Source: Pseudomonas fluorescens
Lineage (GTDB): Bacteria > Pseudomonadota > Gammaproteobacteria > Pseudomonadales > Pseudomonadaceae
DNA length: 41,426 nucleotides
Assembly: GCF_902497745.1 (NCBI RefSeq)
Contig: NZ_CABVHJ010000001.1
Location: forward strand, 480,408-521,833
Reading direction: 5' to 3'
The notes beneath the pieces were generated by a model. It saw nothing but the letters and a program-made list of their open reading frames with translations, had not been told where the DNA came from and did not search any database. Shown piece after piece: positions 1 to 9,928 of the stretch. The first letter of the stretch is position 1. Each line of letters begins with the position of its first letter. The position numbers and the translations under genes were made by a program.

Positions 1-1
1 A

Positions 2-925
2 CAAGACTATAAGGGCGCACTTAGAGAAAGTGGCTTCTTCGGAAAAATGGAAAATACGGTCTTAAACCATGCATTCGAATATGTCATGGTTGACTTCCTT
101 AAAACAAAAACTGGAATCTCATACTTCAAAGAGTTATGTGCGAGCGTATTGAGCGAGTATGAAATTAAAGAATTTAACATAACCAAAATGAACATATTTA
201 AGGTAGGCACTGATTCTGAGTTTCATTTTGCCCAAAGAAACTATAACAAAACAAGAGTTTTGATGCTTCTACCTCGGGGGGTGAAGGCTTATCCAAAAAC
301 TAAAACCCCCGGATTGAGTCTGGATGAAACTTTAAAGAATTCCGATTTGTTTATATTGATTTCAAATGATGAAGAGACGATCGGATTTGTTGGAGAAGTT
401 GAAGGGAATCACGGCGAATCCTTATTCCTGCCCTCGTACTACAAAGATAAACCAATGAAAGACAAGTATTGCACATTTGGCATTGGTGTATCTGACAAGA
501 ACAAGCATGGAGATGATTCGATCAAAGGTGAAATAAGTCTAAATCGAAGCGAGGCTGTAGAGCGTTGGATCCTGCACTTTTCAAAATCTAATTGCTTTAC
601 GAAAGATTATCGGCGCGCAGTTCGTAGTATCAAGGGTTTAGTCGATGGACATTTCGGCCACCTTGAGGATATCGAGGATTCTGGTCACCAAAAAATACTC
701 GACATGATCAAGTCGGGGTGGCACAAAGATATACTTGAATTAATTTCAACTCTCGAATTATTTGTAGACTATATATCTCCAGCGAACAATTACTACTACC
801 AAGAAGTTGTAGGCGAAAAAATTCTGTATAGACCGTCGCCTCTGGTGATGCCCGATCAGTTCCCCCTTTATTCTATTGATGAAGAGGCTGAGTCTCCTCA
901 GTCAAGCTCCATTATCGTAATCTAA
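2..925 (+). CDS. Unknown protein, probably 5'-truncated by the window edge
   Basis: I do not recognise this protein. The first in-frame ATG is at 47 (292 residues from there), but the frame stays open back to base 2, so the gene may begin outside the window. A GGAA lies only 3 bases before the ATG at 47, a poor ribosome-site spacing, which also favours an upstream start. The sequence is lysine-, asparagine- and serine-rich and clearly more AT-rich than the core genes, with many A/T third positions, which suggests recent transfer. No signal peptide or membrane segment is visible. A short acidic stretch, GEVEGNHGESL (about residue 115 from the ATG), is the most motif-like part but I cannot assign it. 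It lies inside the glmS-flanking Tn7-like element, so a cargo role is likely, but the function is unknown. Confidence 0.6.
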   Translation, partial: QDYKGALRESGFFGKMENTVLNHAFEYVMVDFLKTKTGISYFKELCASVLSEYEIKEFNITKMNIFKVGTDSEFHFAQRNYNKTRVLMLLPRGVKAYPKTKTPGLSLDETLKNSDLFILISNDEETIGFVGEVEGNHGESLFLPSYYKDKPMKDKYCTFGIGVSDKNKHGDDSIKGEISLNRSEAVERWILHFSKSNCFTKDYRRAVRSIKGLVDGHFGHLEDIEDSGHQKILDMIKSGWHKDILELISTLELFVDYISPANNYYYQEVVGEKILYRPSPLVMPDQFPLYSIDEEAESPQSSSIIVI

Positions 926-1435
926 ACTCTGTTGAATGCTTAATATGGCCGAATCTCGATCTTTAGAGTATCGGCAACCATCGCCATGACAATACGATTA
1001 GCAGTAGTAAGAACGCGACCACCATGCGCAACAGTCTGCTTTTGGCCGAAAGCGGTCACTCGAGAGCGGCAGCAATCTGCCAATAAGGGGAGTTCAGTGG
1101 GCTGCTCATACAGGTCCAAAACTGCTCTTGCGCGTCCAAGACACGCTCCACCCGGCGCTGCTGTTCGGCGGTTCGCCGCTTTTCCGAAAATCCACCATCG
1201 TCAGTCCTTCGTTGTCAGTAAGCCACCAGTGTATTTGGCTGCTGACGGGCATTTAGCAGGGGTTTCCGTGCGCAGAGTTACATTGGCTTAATGTACGATT
1301 TTGTCCGTATTCTGCGGGCTGTCCTAGGACAGTTGTCTTTAACGCTGAGCCGATAACCATAGACCAGCTCCGCCACCCACCCAGACACCGCCGATGATCT
1401 AATCGTTTGAAGATACAACATCTACAACATGCGGA
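926..1435. other. Gene-poor accessory stretch
   Basis: No convincing gene is seen between the unknown cargo gene and tniQ. An open frame at 986-1291 has low-complexity arginine/alanine-rich translation and no ribosome site. Around 1035-1090 there is a GCTTTTGGCCGAAAGC-type segment resembling the short imperfect hairpin repeats common between Pseudomonas genes, followed by GAGAGCGGCAGCAATC. The stretch looks like decayed island DNA. No terminator with a U-tract is obvious. Confidence 0.4.
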
Positions 1436-2578
1436 TCAGGAGCGAGTCGAGCTTGTGCCCGTGTTGATTCTGGGTATGCCTGGTAAGGGCACCACCTGTT
1501 CGGGCTTCATGCGCCTCGCGCTACCATTGATCGGGGCAGAATTGCAGCATGGATATACCTTCGTCCGTAGAGTGTGAAAGCCATCCCGGGTGATGGCGGA
1601 CGCAGAATGAGGATTCGGATTAGGACAAGACCAGTGTCCAATCCCACTAAGGTAGTCCTCCTCCACAAAATGTGGATAGAACGGTCCTGCGGCCTGATAG
1701 GTATTCCAAAGCGAATCTACAGTTCGCATTTGGTGATCATACGAGGCCGAATCGACCAGGAAATCATCACAGGACTCGTAGACGAGGATAATCGCCTCCA
1801 AGATTCCCTCAATCTCCCATGAGGCTATGTCAGGTGAGAGAGCAATTGGCGCACCCTCCGGTGGCTGGAGTACGCGGCCCAACTTCTTCTGGAGCTCCTG
1901 AATTTGAAGTGCAACGTCTCCGGTCCTAGTCGGTAAAACGGTTTCCGCCTTCTCATGCAGAGCGCGAGCAGCGGCCTGATACGAAATGACCTTCTGCGTC
2001 GAACATAGCCGATGGAATGTCACAGCACGTCGAAGCGCCAGCGCATCCGAATTTGGAGTTGAAGGAGCTTCACAGAGTTGCCTGCCTTTACACCCTCTCC
2101 ACATCACATCCAGGCTGTGCCCCCTATAGGAAAAGGGCCTGTCGCAGAAGTGGCAACGCTCCAGAAGGACCGTGTTGTGTTTGTGGCAAACCGTCACATC
2201 AGGGTAGGTGTAGCGCCTCCAATAGGAAAACCCCCGGGTCTCCAGATCCTCTCTGACGCAGTCCGGGCAGTAGGCAGAGCTGTGCATGTTTAGGCAGGAC
2301 GCCTTCGAAGCGTACAGCGGTCCAGAATAGGAGATGTCCTGGTCGCCCTTGATAACATGCTTCGCTGGCAACATCGTGTGGTTGTGAACCAAGCGGTTGA
2401 ACCCATAGCAGCCTGGCCAGCCGATAAGTCCAGCAATCTTGCGCAACTGCTCAGTGTCGAAGGAGCTACGAGGAGTCAGATCATCGAGTAGCGAGCGCTT
2501 TGGCGAATACTGATTGATATGAATTGCTCGTATCACAAACGAGATGAGGGACTCATCGGGCTGGATCTGCAAAAGCAT
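1436..2578 (-). CDS. tniQ: TniQ/TnsD-family transposition target-selection protein
   Basis: TniQ-family proteins, including TnsD of Tn7, choose the insertion site of Tn7-like and Tn5053-like transposons. The N-terminus shows the family signature around QPDESLISFVIRA, and a zinc-finger block follows with CPDC, HKH and CHFC about residues 100-145. I take the ATG at 2578 (380 residues). The frame extends to a TTG at 2623, but that adds residues that do not look like the family start. The length fits TniQ better than the roughly 500-residue TnsD of Tn7, so the C-terminal target-binding part may be short or different. It lies beside the glmS 3' end, the site TnsD recognises, and reads away from it. 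No tnsA, tnsB or tnsC is next to it here. The family assignment is good; the exact subtype is not settled. Confidence 0.8.
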   Translation of the reverse strand: MLLQIQPDESLISFVIRAIHINQYSPKRSLLDDLTPRSSFDTEQLRKIAGLIGWPGCYGFNRLVHNHTMLPAKHVIKGDQDISYSGPLYASKASCLNMHSSAYCPDCVREDLETRGFSYWRRYTYPDVTVCHKHNTVLLERCHFCDRPFSYRGHSLDVMWRGCKGRQLCEAPSTPNSDALALRRAVTFHRLCSTQKVISYQAAARALHEKAETVLPTRTGDVALQIQELQKKLGRVLQPPEGAPIALSPDIASWEIEGILEAIILVYESCDDFLVDSASYDHQMRTVDSLWNTYQAAGPFYPHFVEEDYLSGIGHWSCPNPNPHSASAITRDGFHTLRTKVYPCCNSAPINGSARRMKPEQVVPLPGIPRINTGTSSTRS

Positions 2579-2743
2579 CAGAAGGACCTGAGGTTGGCTG
2601 CGGCCGAGTAGGCAGCAAACCAAAAAAGCCGTTGCATGAGGGATGCCGTGAAACGGCTCCCTGAGCGCTGCGACCGGTTTTAATCTTTAACACCACCGGA
2701 GAAAGCGTCACTGGTTACTCCACCGGAGAGTCGGAGGCGCCAG

Positions 2744-2778
2744 CGACAGACTTTATTTAGTTCCGACAGACTTTATTT
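2744..2778. repeat. Two TnsB-site-like direct repeats at the element end
   Basis: CGACAGACTTTATTT occurs at 2744-2758 and again at 2764-2778, 20 bp apart. Its AGACTTTATT core is the reverse complement of AATAAAGTCT in the TnsB binding sites of Tn7, and Tn7 end sites are spaced about 20 bp apart. A second short repeat, CACCGGAGA, occurs at 2694-2702 and 2721-2729. Transposase binding is inferred. Confidence 0.6.
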
Positions 2779-2788
2779 CGTAGCTTCA

Positions 2789-2812
2789 GTGCGTAGGTCA
2801 GCTGTGGATAAC
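2789..2812. other. attTn7-type insertion site downstream of glmS
   Basis: These 24 bases separate the glmS stop codon from the proposed transposon tip at 2788. Tn7 inserts about 25 bp past glmS and duplicates 5 bp, so GTGCG at 2789-2793 is the expected target duplication. The partner copy would lie at the far end of the element, outside the window. A perfect DnaA box is at 2803-2811. Confidence 0.55.
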
Positions 2813-4645
2813 TTATTCCACCGTCACCGACTTCGCCAGATTACGCGGCTGATCGACGTCCGTGCCCTTGAGCACCGCCACGTAGTACGACAGCAACTGC
2901 AGCGGAACCGTGTAGAGGATCGGCGAGAGGATGTCGTGGATGTGCGGCATCTGCACCACGTGGGTGCCTTCGCCATTGGTCATCCCGGCTTTCTCGTCGG
3001 CGAACACGATCAGTTCGCCGCCACGGGCGCGGACTTCCTGCAGGTTGGATTTGAGCTTTTCCAGCAGTTCGTTGTTTGGCGCAACGGTAACTACCGGCAT
3101 GTCGTTATCCACCAGCGCCAGCGGGCCGTGTTTCAGTTCGCCGGCCGGGTAGGCTTCGGCGTGGATATAAGAGATTTCCTTGAGTTTCAGCGCACCTTCC
3201 ATCGCCACCGGGAATTGCGCGCCACGGCCAAGGAACAGAGTGTGGTTCTTCTCCGCGAACAGTTCGGCGATCTTCTCCACGGTGCTGTCCATGGCCAGTG
3301 CTTCGCCAAGACGAGTTGGCAGGCGACGCAGTTCCTCGACTAGACGCGCTTCAACGCCCTCGGCTAACGTGCCGCGCACTTGGCCCAGCGACAGGGTCAG
3401 CAGCAATAGGCCGACCAATTGCGTAGTGAAGGCTTTGGTTGAGGCGACGCCAATTTCGCGGCCAGCCTGGGTCAGCAGAGTCAGGTCAGATTCGCGCACC
3501 AGCGAGCTGATGCCGACGTTGCAGATGGCCAGGCTGGCGAGGAAGCCCAGTTCCTTGGCATTGCGCAGCGCCGCCAGGGTGTCGGCGGTTTCGCCGGACT
3601 GCGAGATCGTCACGAACAGGGTGTCCGGCTGTACCACGACTTTGCGGTAGCGGAATTCGCTGGCGACTTCGACCTGGCACGGAATGCCGGCCAATTCTTC
3701 AAGCCAGTAACGCGCGACCATACCGGCGTGATAACTGGTGCCGCAGGCGACGATCTGTACGTTGCGCACTCTGGCGAACAATTCGGCCGCTTGTGGGCCG
3801 AACGCTTGTACCAGCACCTGATCATTGCTCAGGCGACCTTCGAGGGTGCGCTGCACAACGGCTGGTTGCTCGTGGATTTCCTTGAGCATGTAGTGGCGGT
3901 ATTCACCTTTGTCGGCGGCTTCGGCACCGTCGCTGTACTGCACGGTCTGGCGCTCGACAGCGATGCCGTTGACGTCCCAGATCTGCACGGTATCGCGGCG
4001 AATTTCGCCGATATCGCCTTCTTCCAGGTACATGAAGCGGTCGGTGACCTGACGCAGCGCCAACTGATCGGAGGCGAGGAAGTTCTCGCCCAGACCCAGC
4101 CCGATCACCAACGGACTGCCACTGCGCGCGGCCACCAGACGATCCGGCTGCTTGGCATTGATCACTGCCAGACCATAAGCACCGTGCAATTCCTTGACCG
4201 TCGCCTTGAGAGCGACGCTCAGGTCAGGCTGATCCTTGAGCTTGTGATTGAGCAGATGGGCGATAACTTCGGTATCGGTGTCCGAAGTAAACACATAACC
4301 CAGCGCTTTCAGCTGTTCACGCAGGGCTTCGTGGTTTTCGATGATGCCGTTGTGCACCACCGCGATGTCGCCGGAGAAATGCGGGTGGGCGTTGCGTTCG
4401 CACGGTGCGCCGTGAGTAGCCCAACGGGTGTGGGCAATGCCCAGACGACCCACCAGCGGGCGTTCGGCCAGCGCCGCTTCAAGTTCGCTGACTTTACCCG
4501 GGCGACGCATGCGCTCGAGGGTTTCGTCGTTGGTGAAGACCGCGACACCGGCGCTGTCGTAGCCGCGGTATTCAAGGCGCTTGAGGCCTTCGAGCAGGAT
4601 GGCGGTGATATTACGTTCAGCAACTGCGCCGACAATTCCACACAT
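2813..4645 (-). CDS. glmS: Glutamine-fructose-6-phosphate aminotransferase
   Basis: GlmS makes glucosamine-6-phosphate from fructose-6-phosphate and glutamine, the entry step to UDP-GlcNAc for peptidoglycan and LPS, in the cytoplasm. The ATG at 4645 is chosen because it gives MCGIVG, which exposes the catalytic Cys2 as N-terminus after Met removal; the frame itself runs 10 codons further upstream. That gives 610 residues, the normal length. The N-terminal glutaminase half (to about residue 240) is followed by two SIS sugar-isomerase domains, with SGETADT and STKAFTTQL visible. The last codons encode [11 protein letters not shown], the conserved stretch whose DNA TnsD reads. It starts 2 bp after glmR, so the two are one transcription unit. 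The Tn7-like end lies just downstream, and I see no intrinsic terminator there. Confidence 0.98.
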   Translation of the reverse strand: MCGIVGAVAERNITAILLEGLKRLEYRGYDSAGVAVFTNDETLERMRRPGKVSELEAALAERPLVGRLGIAHTRWATHGAPCERNAHPHFSGDIAVVHNGIIENHEALREQLKALGYVFTSDTDTEVIAHLLNHKLKDQPDLSVALKATVKELHGAYGLAVINAKQPDRLVAARSGSPLVIGLGLGENFLASDQLALRQVTDRFMYLEEGDIGEIRRDTVQIWDVNGIAVERQTVQYSDGAEAADKGEYRHYMLKEIHEQPAVVQRTLEGRLSNDQVLVQAFGPQAAELFARVRNVQIVACGTSYHAGMVARYWLEELAGIPCQVEVASEFRYRKVVVQPDTLFVTISQSGETADTLAALRNAKELGFLASLAICNVGISSLVRESDLTLLTQAGREIGVASTKAFTTQLVGLLLLTLSLGQVRGTLAEGVEARLVEELRRLPTRLGEALAMDSTVEKIAELFAEKNHTLFLGRGAQFPVAMEGALKLKEISYIHAEAYPAGELKHGPLALVDNDMPVVTVAPNNELLEKLKSNLQEVRARGGELIVFADEKAGMTNGEGTHVVQMPHIHDILSPILYTVPLQLLSYYVAVLKGTDVDQPRNLAKSVTVE

Positions 4646-4647
4646 GC

Positions 4648-5424
4648 TTATTTCTCCTGACTGACAGCCGCGCAAATCACGGTGATACCGCGGGCCTGTA
4701 TCTGATCGCGCGCTTCGATAGGCAGGCGATCATCGGTAATGAGGGTATGGACGCTGCTCCACGGCAGTTCCAGATTGGGAATCTTGCGACCGATCTTGTC
4801 GGCCTCGACCATGACGATGACTTCTCGCGCCACCTCGGCCATGACCCGGCTCAGTCCCAGCAATTCATTGAAAGTCGTCGTGCCGCGCACCAGATCGATA
4901 CCGTCGGCGCCAATGAACAACTGGTCGAAGTCGTAAGAGCGTAGTACTTGCTCGGCAACCTGGCCCTGAAAGGATTCCGAATGCGGGTCCCAGGTGCCGC
5001 CGGTCATCAACAGCACCGGTTCGTGCTCGAGTTCGCTCAAGGCGTTGGCGACGTGCAGGGAGTTGGTCATCACCACCAGGCCTGGCTGTTGGCCAAGTTC
5101 CGGGATCATTGCAGCGGTGGTACTGCCGCTGTCGATGATGATGCGCGCGTGCTCGCGGATGCGTTTCACCGCCGCGCGGGCGATGGCCTGTTTGTACTTG
5201 GAAACGCTCTGCGCGGTTTCCGCGACCAGTTCCTGCGGCATGGTGATAGCACCGCCGTAACGGCGCAGCAACAGGCCATGGCTTTCAAGCGCAGCGAGAT
5301 CCTTGCGAATCGTAACTTCGGAGGTTTCGAAGCGCTTGGCCAGTTCATCCACACTGACTTCGCCCTGCTCGTTGAGCAAGGCGAGGATGTTGTGGCGGCG
5401 TTGCGGCGTGTTGCGTTTCGACAT
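4648..5424 (-). CDS. glmR: DeoR-family regulator upstream of glmS
   Basis: This is a 258-residue DeoR-type transcription factor. The N-terminal winged helix (about residues 5-57) contains [18 protein letters not shown]. The C-terminal DeoR sensor domain, with DSGSTTAAM and FIGADGID, normally binds a phosphosugar. In Pseudomonas the DeoR gene in this position was named glmR and linked to control of glmS and cell-wall sugar supply. It sits directly upstream of glmS with a 2-bp gap, so it is probably co-transcribed and may respond to an amino-sugar phosphate. A TTTCGAAA palindrome 17 bp upstream of its start is a candidate autoregulatory site. The family is certain; the ligand is inferred. Confidence 0.9.
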   Translation of the reverse strand: MSKRNTPQRRHNILALLNEQGEVSVDELAKRFETSEVTIRKDLAALESHGLLLRRYGGAITMPQELVAETAQSVSKYKQAIARAAVKRIREHARIIIDSGSTTAAMIPELGQQPGLVVMTNSLHVANALSELEHEPVLLMTGGTWDPHSESFQGQVAEQVLRSYDFDQLFIGADGIDLVRGTTTFNELLGLSRVMAEVAREVIVMVEADKIGRKIPNLELPWSSVHTLITDDRLPIEARDQIQARGITVICAAVSQEK

Positions 5425-5440
5425 GGCGACTTAAGTTTCG

Positions 5441-5490
5441 TTTCGAAAGATAACGGAAGCAATCAAAACCTATCGGCTCTAAATCGTCAA
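5441..5490 (-). promoter_or_regulatory. Candidate glmR promoter and DeoR-type operator
   Basis: On the minus strand TTGACG (5485-5490) and TTTGAT (5462-5467) are separated by 17 bp, a plausible sigma-70 promoter reading into glmR. The perfect palindrome TTTCGAAA at 5441-5448, preceded by another TTTCG, lies between this promoter and the start codon. DeoR-family regulators often bind TTCG-containing repeats, so autoregulation is possible. Both calls rest on sequence likeness only. Confidence 0.35.
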
Positions 5491-5530
5491 GCGCAAGTCA
5501 GACTTTTTTGAAAACGACACAAACAAAAAA

Positions 5531-5620
5531 TGTGGGAGCGAGCTTGCTCGCGAAGGCATCGTGTCAGTCAACATCAATGTTGAATGATCTATCGCATTCG
5601 CGAGCAAGCTCGCTCCCACA
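5531..5620. repeat. REP pair (REPIN) of the Pseudomonas GCGAGC-core type
   Basis: Two inverted copies of TGTGGGAGCGAGCTTGCTCG flank about 42 bp, at 5531-5554 and 5597-5620. Each copy also has an internal GCGAGC/GCTCGC palindrome. This is the classic extragenic palindrome of P. fluorescens-group genomes, mobilised by RAYT transposases. It sits between the glmR start and the glmU 3' end, which is the usual extragenic location. Confidence 0.93.
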
Positions 5621-5655
5621 TTGGATTTTCGTCGCTAAAAACCGCTGTGGATAAC

Positions 5656-7023
5656 TCAGCTCTTCTTGATCTTCTCCGGCCGCTTCCAGCCGTCGATATT
5701 CCTCTGCCGCGCTCGGCCCACGGCCAACTGTGCGTTATCCACATTCTGCGTAATGGTCGACCCGGCCGCCGTGGTTGCACCGTCGGAGATATCCACAGGC
5801 GCGACCAGCGAATTATTGGAACCGATGAACACGTCAGCACCCAGCACGGTTTTCCACTTGTTGGCGCCATCGTAGTTGCAGGTGATGGTGCCGGCGCCAA
5901 TGTTGGTACGCGCACCGATTTCGGCATCACCCAGATAAGTCAGATGACCGGCCTTGGCGCCTTCGCCCATGCGGGCATTTTTCAATTCAACAAAGTTACC
6001 CACATGCGCACGCGCTTCGAGCACGGTGCCTGGACGCAGACGCGCAAATGGTCCGGCATCACTGCCCTCGCCCAGAACGGCACCTTCAATGTGCGAGTTG
6101 GCCTTGATCACCACACCTTTGCGCAGGGTGCTGTCCTTGATCACACAGTTCGGGCCGATCACCACATCATCTTCGATGACCACGTTGCCTTCGAGGATCA
6201 CGTTGATGTCGATCAGCACGTCACGGCCCACGGTGACTTCGCCTCGCACATCGAAACGCGCCGGGTCACGCAGAGTCACGCCTTGAGCCATCAAACGACG
6301 GCCAGCGCGCAACTGGTAGTGGCGCTCCAGCTCGGACAGTTGCTTGCGATCGTTGGCGCCCTGCACTTCCATCGGGTCGTGCGGTTGCTCGGTGGCGACA
6401 ACCAGGCCATCACTCACCGCCATCTCGATCACGTCGGTCAGGTAGTACTCGCCTTGGGCATTGTTGTTCGACAGGCGACTCATCCAGTCGGCCAGACGAT
6501 TGGCCGGGACGGCGAGAATGCCGGTATTACCTTCAGTAATTGCGCGTTGCGCTTCGCTGGCATCTTTGTGTTCAACGATGGCTGCGACCTTGCCGTCGGC
6601 ATCACGCACGATACGGCCGTAACCGGTCGGGTCGTCCAGTTCAACGGTGAGCAAACCCATCTGCCCGGGCACGACGTGCTTGAGCAGACGCTGCAGAGTT
6701 TCGACTTCGATCAGCGGCACGTCACCGTAGAGGATCAACACGGTGTCGGCAGTAATGAACGGCACCGCTTGAGCGGTGGCGTGACCGGTGCCCAGTTGCT
6801 TGTCTTGCAGGACGAAATTCAGATCATCAGCGGCCAGACGTTCCCGCACCACATCGGCGCCATGGCCGATCACGACATGGATGCGCTGTGGATCGAGTTG
6901 CCGGGCGCTGTGGATAACATGTCCCAGCATGGAATTGCCGGCAATCGGATGCAGTACTTTCGGCAGTGCCGAACGCATACGGGTGCCTTGACCGGCCGCG
7001 AGGATAACGATTTCAAGAGACAT
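5656..7023 (-). CDS. glmU: Bifunctional UDP-GlcNAc pyrophosphorylase/glucosamine-1-phosphate acetyltransferase
   Basis: GlmU acetylates glucosamine-1-phosphate and then joins it to UTP to form UDP-GlcNAc, precursor of peptidoglycan and lipid A. It has 455 residues, the normal length. The N-terminal nucleotidyltransferase motif [15 protein letters not shown] is at about residues 8-22. The C-terminal left-handed beta-helix contains isoleucine/valine-led hexapeptide repeats from about residue 250, with [10 protein letters not shown] in the acetyltransferase site. It reads in the same direction as the atp operon and lies beyond the atp terminator, so it is probably separately transcribed. Two perfect DnaA boxes are inside the gene (5735-5743 and 6909-6917) and a third lies just beyond its stop codon. 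Confidence 0.98.
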   Translation of the reverse strand: MSLEIVILAAGQGTRMRSALPKVLHPIAGNSMLGHVIHSARQLDPQRIHVVIGHGADVVRERLAADDLNFVLQDKQLGTGHATAQAVPFITADTVLILYGDVPLIEVETLQRLLKHVVPGQMGLLTVELDDPTGYGRIVRDADGKVAAIVEHKDASEAQRAITEGNTGILAVPANRLADWMSRLSNNNAQGEYYLTDVIEMAVSDGLVVATEQPHDPMEVQGANDRKQLSELERHYQLRAGRRLMAQGVTLRDPARFDVRGEVTVGRDVLIDINVILEGNVVIEDDVVIGPNCVIKDSTLRKGVVIKANSHIEGAVLGEGSDAGPFARLRPGTVLEARAHVGNFVELKNARMGEGAKAGHLTYLGDAEIGARTNIGAGTITCNYDGANKWKTVLGADVFIGSNNSLVAPVDISDGATTAAGSTITQNVDNAQLAVGRARQRNIDGWKRPEKIKKS

Positions 7024-7081
7024 GACTGGCTACCAATCCTGGGTGGTCAGCAACTGCGACCGGGGGTTGAATTCGGAAAAG

Positions 7082-7111
7082 AAAAAAGGGTAGCCGAGGC
7101 TACCCTTTTTT
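7082..7111 (-). terminator. Intrinsic terminator after the atp operon
   Basis: AAAAAAGGGTAGCC at 7082-7095 pairs with GGCTACCCTTTTTT at 7098-7111. The hairpin has an A-tract on one side and a U-tract on the other, so it can work both ways. It lies 28 bp past the atpC stop and ends the atp transcript. Confidence 0.9.
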
Positions 7112-7139
7112 ATCAATCGCACAACAAGCGGCTGACGGA

Positions 7140-7565
7140 TTAACCGCCAAACTTCTTGCGGATCTGCTGGACGGTGCGCAGCTGTGCTGCAGCCTCGGCC
7201 AGACGTGCGGACGCAGCTCCGTAGTCGAAATCTGCGCTCTTCTCGTGCAGAGCAGCTTCGGCAGCCTTGAGAGCTGCCTGGGCTTGAGCTTCATCCAGGT
7301 CGGCGGCGCGTTGCACGGTATCGGCAAGCACCTTGACCATGTTCGGCTGAACCTCGAGGAAACCACCGGAGATGTAGAACACCTCGGCTTCCCCGCCTTG
7401 CTTGATCAGGCGGATCGGACCTGGCTTCAGATTAGTGATCAGCGGCGCGTGACCCAGAGCGATACCAAGATCACCCAGTGCACCGTGCGCAATCACCATC
7501 TCGACCAGGCCGGAAAAGATTTCCCCTTCCGCGCTGACGATATCGCAATGGACTGTCATAGCCAT
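7140..7565 (-). CDS. atpC: ATP synthase F1 epsilon subunit
   Basis: AtpC is the epsilon subunit of the rotor stalk; it couples rotation to catalysis and can inhibit ATP hydrolysis. It has 141 residues: an N-terminal beta-sandwich (to about residue 85) with the conserved [14 protein letters not shown] stretch, and a C-terminal alanine-rich helical hairpin. It is the last gene of atpIBEFHAGDC, 45 bp after atpD, and is followed by the operon terminator. Confidence 0.97.
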   Translation of the reverse strand: MAMTVHCDIVSAEGEIFSGLVEMVIAHGALGDLGIALGHAPLITNLKPGPIRLIKQGGEAEVFYISGGFLEVQPNMVKVLADTVQRAADLDEAQAQAALKAAEAALHEKSADFDYGAASARLAEAAAQLRTVQQIRKKFGG

Positions 7566-7610
7566 CTGATTGCCTCAACCTAAATGAGCGCCCGTTGCCG
7601 GGCGCCGGGA

Positions 7611-9017
<1,407 letters not shown>

Positions 9018-9878
9018 TTAAACCGCGGCAGCGCCGCCGACGATTTCCGAGATCTCTTGGGTGATCGCAGCCTGACGCGCCTTGTTGTAGATCAGCTGCA
9101 AATCGCTGATCAAATCACCGGCGTTGTCGGTAGCGTTCTTCATCGCGATCATCCGCGCAGCTTGTTCAGCCGCGTTGTTCTCGACCACCGCCTGGTAGAC
9201 CTGCGACTCAACGTAGCGGACCATCAAGCCGTCAAGCAGCTCTTTGGCATCCGGTTCGTAGAGATAGTCCCAGTGGTGCTTGAGATCCTGATCCGGGGTC
9301 GCCACCAGTGGAATCAACTGCTCCACGGTAGGCTGTTGCGTCATGGTGTTGATGAACTTGTTGGACACCACGGACAGGCGGTCAATACGGCCGTCCAGGT
9401 AGGCATCCAGCATCACCTTGACGCTGCCGATCAGATCATTGATCGACGGCTCTTCACCCAGGTGGCTGATAGCTGCAACGACGTTACCGCCGAAGTTGCG
9501 GAAAAAGGCCGCACCCTTGCTACCAACGACACACAGATCAATCTCGACGCCGTTTTCGCGGTTTACCGCCATGTCCTTGACCAGGGCCTTGAACAGGTTG
9601 GTGTTCAAGCCGCCGCACAGACCACGGTCACTGCTCACCACAACATAACCAACGCGCTTGATTTCGCGGTCGATCATGAACGGGTGGCGGTATTCCGGGT
9701 TGGCGTTGGCCAGATGCCCAATTACCTGGCGGATACGTTCCGCATAAGGACGGCTAGCAGCCATGCGCATTTGTGCCTTGCGCATTTTGCTGACCGCCAC
9801 TTTTTCCATGGCGCTGGTAATCTTTTGCGTGCTTTTGATGCTCGCAATCTTACTGCGAATCTCTTTTGCGCCTGCCAT
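9018..9878 (-). CDS. atpG: ATP synthase F1 gamma subunit
   Basis: AtpG is the central rotor shaft that drives the conformational cycle of the alpha/beta ring. It has 286 residues. The N-terminal coiled-coil helix begins [20 protein letters not shown], and the conserved C-terminal helix contains [12 protein letters not shown] and [13 protein letters not shown]. It starts 50 bp after atpA, and a strong hairpin occupies that gap. Confidence 0.98.
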   Translation of the reverse strand: MAGAKEIRSKIASIKSTQKITSAMEKVAVSKMRKAQMRMAASRPYAERIRQVIGHLANANPEYRHPFMIDREIKRVGYVVVSSDRGLCGGLNTNLFKALVKDMAVNRENGVEIDLCVVGSKGAAFFRNFGGNVVAAISHLGEEPSINDLIGSVKVMLDAYLDGRIDRLSVVSNKFINTMTQQPTVEQLIPLVATPDQDLKHHWDYLYEPDAKELLDGLMVRYVESQVYQAVVENNAAEQAARMIAMKNATDNAGDLISDLQLIYNKARQAAITQEISEIVGGAAAV

Positions 9879-9899
9879 GTAACACCTATCAGGTTAGCA

Positions 9900-9923
9900 A
9901 GCGGGAGCCTCGCGGCTCCCGCT
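9900..9923. other. Intercistronic hairpin between atpA and atpG
   Basis: AGCGGGAGCC (9900-9909) and GGCTCCCGCT (9914-9923) form a perfect 10-bp GC-rich stem with a 4-base loop, just after the atpA stop. There is no U-tract, so termination is unlikely. A role in mRNA stability or in setting alpha:gamma subunit ratios is inferred. Confidence 0.6.
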
Positions 9924-9928
9924 GCGGC

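Larger units (their letters stand above)
1..2788. mobile_element. glmS-proximal end of a Tn7-like element (partial)
   Basis: Everything left of 2788 is treated as element DNA. The support is a tniQ gene, base composition unlike the flanking core genes, two TnsB-site-like repeats near the right boundary, and a boundary 24 bp past the glmS stop, which is where Tn7 inserts. The proposed tip, read inward, is TGAAGCTACG; Tn7 itself starts TGTGGGCG, so the tip is TG but not TGT. The far end and any tnsABC genes are outside the window. It may be a complete element with an unusual gene order or a decayed remnant. Confidence 0.65.

Noticed and set aside
986..1291. 101-residue open frame on the + strand
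   Set aside because: Arginine/alanine-rich low-complexity translation, no ribosome site and no family likeness; it overlaps a repeat-like intergenic stretch.
4643..4675. glmS ribozyme or longer GlmS start
   Set aside because: The gap to glmR is 2 bp, leaving no room for a ribozyme, and the upstream codons would hide the catalytic Cys2.
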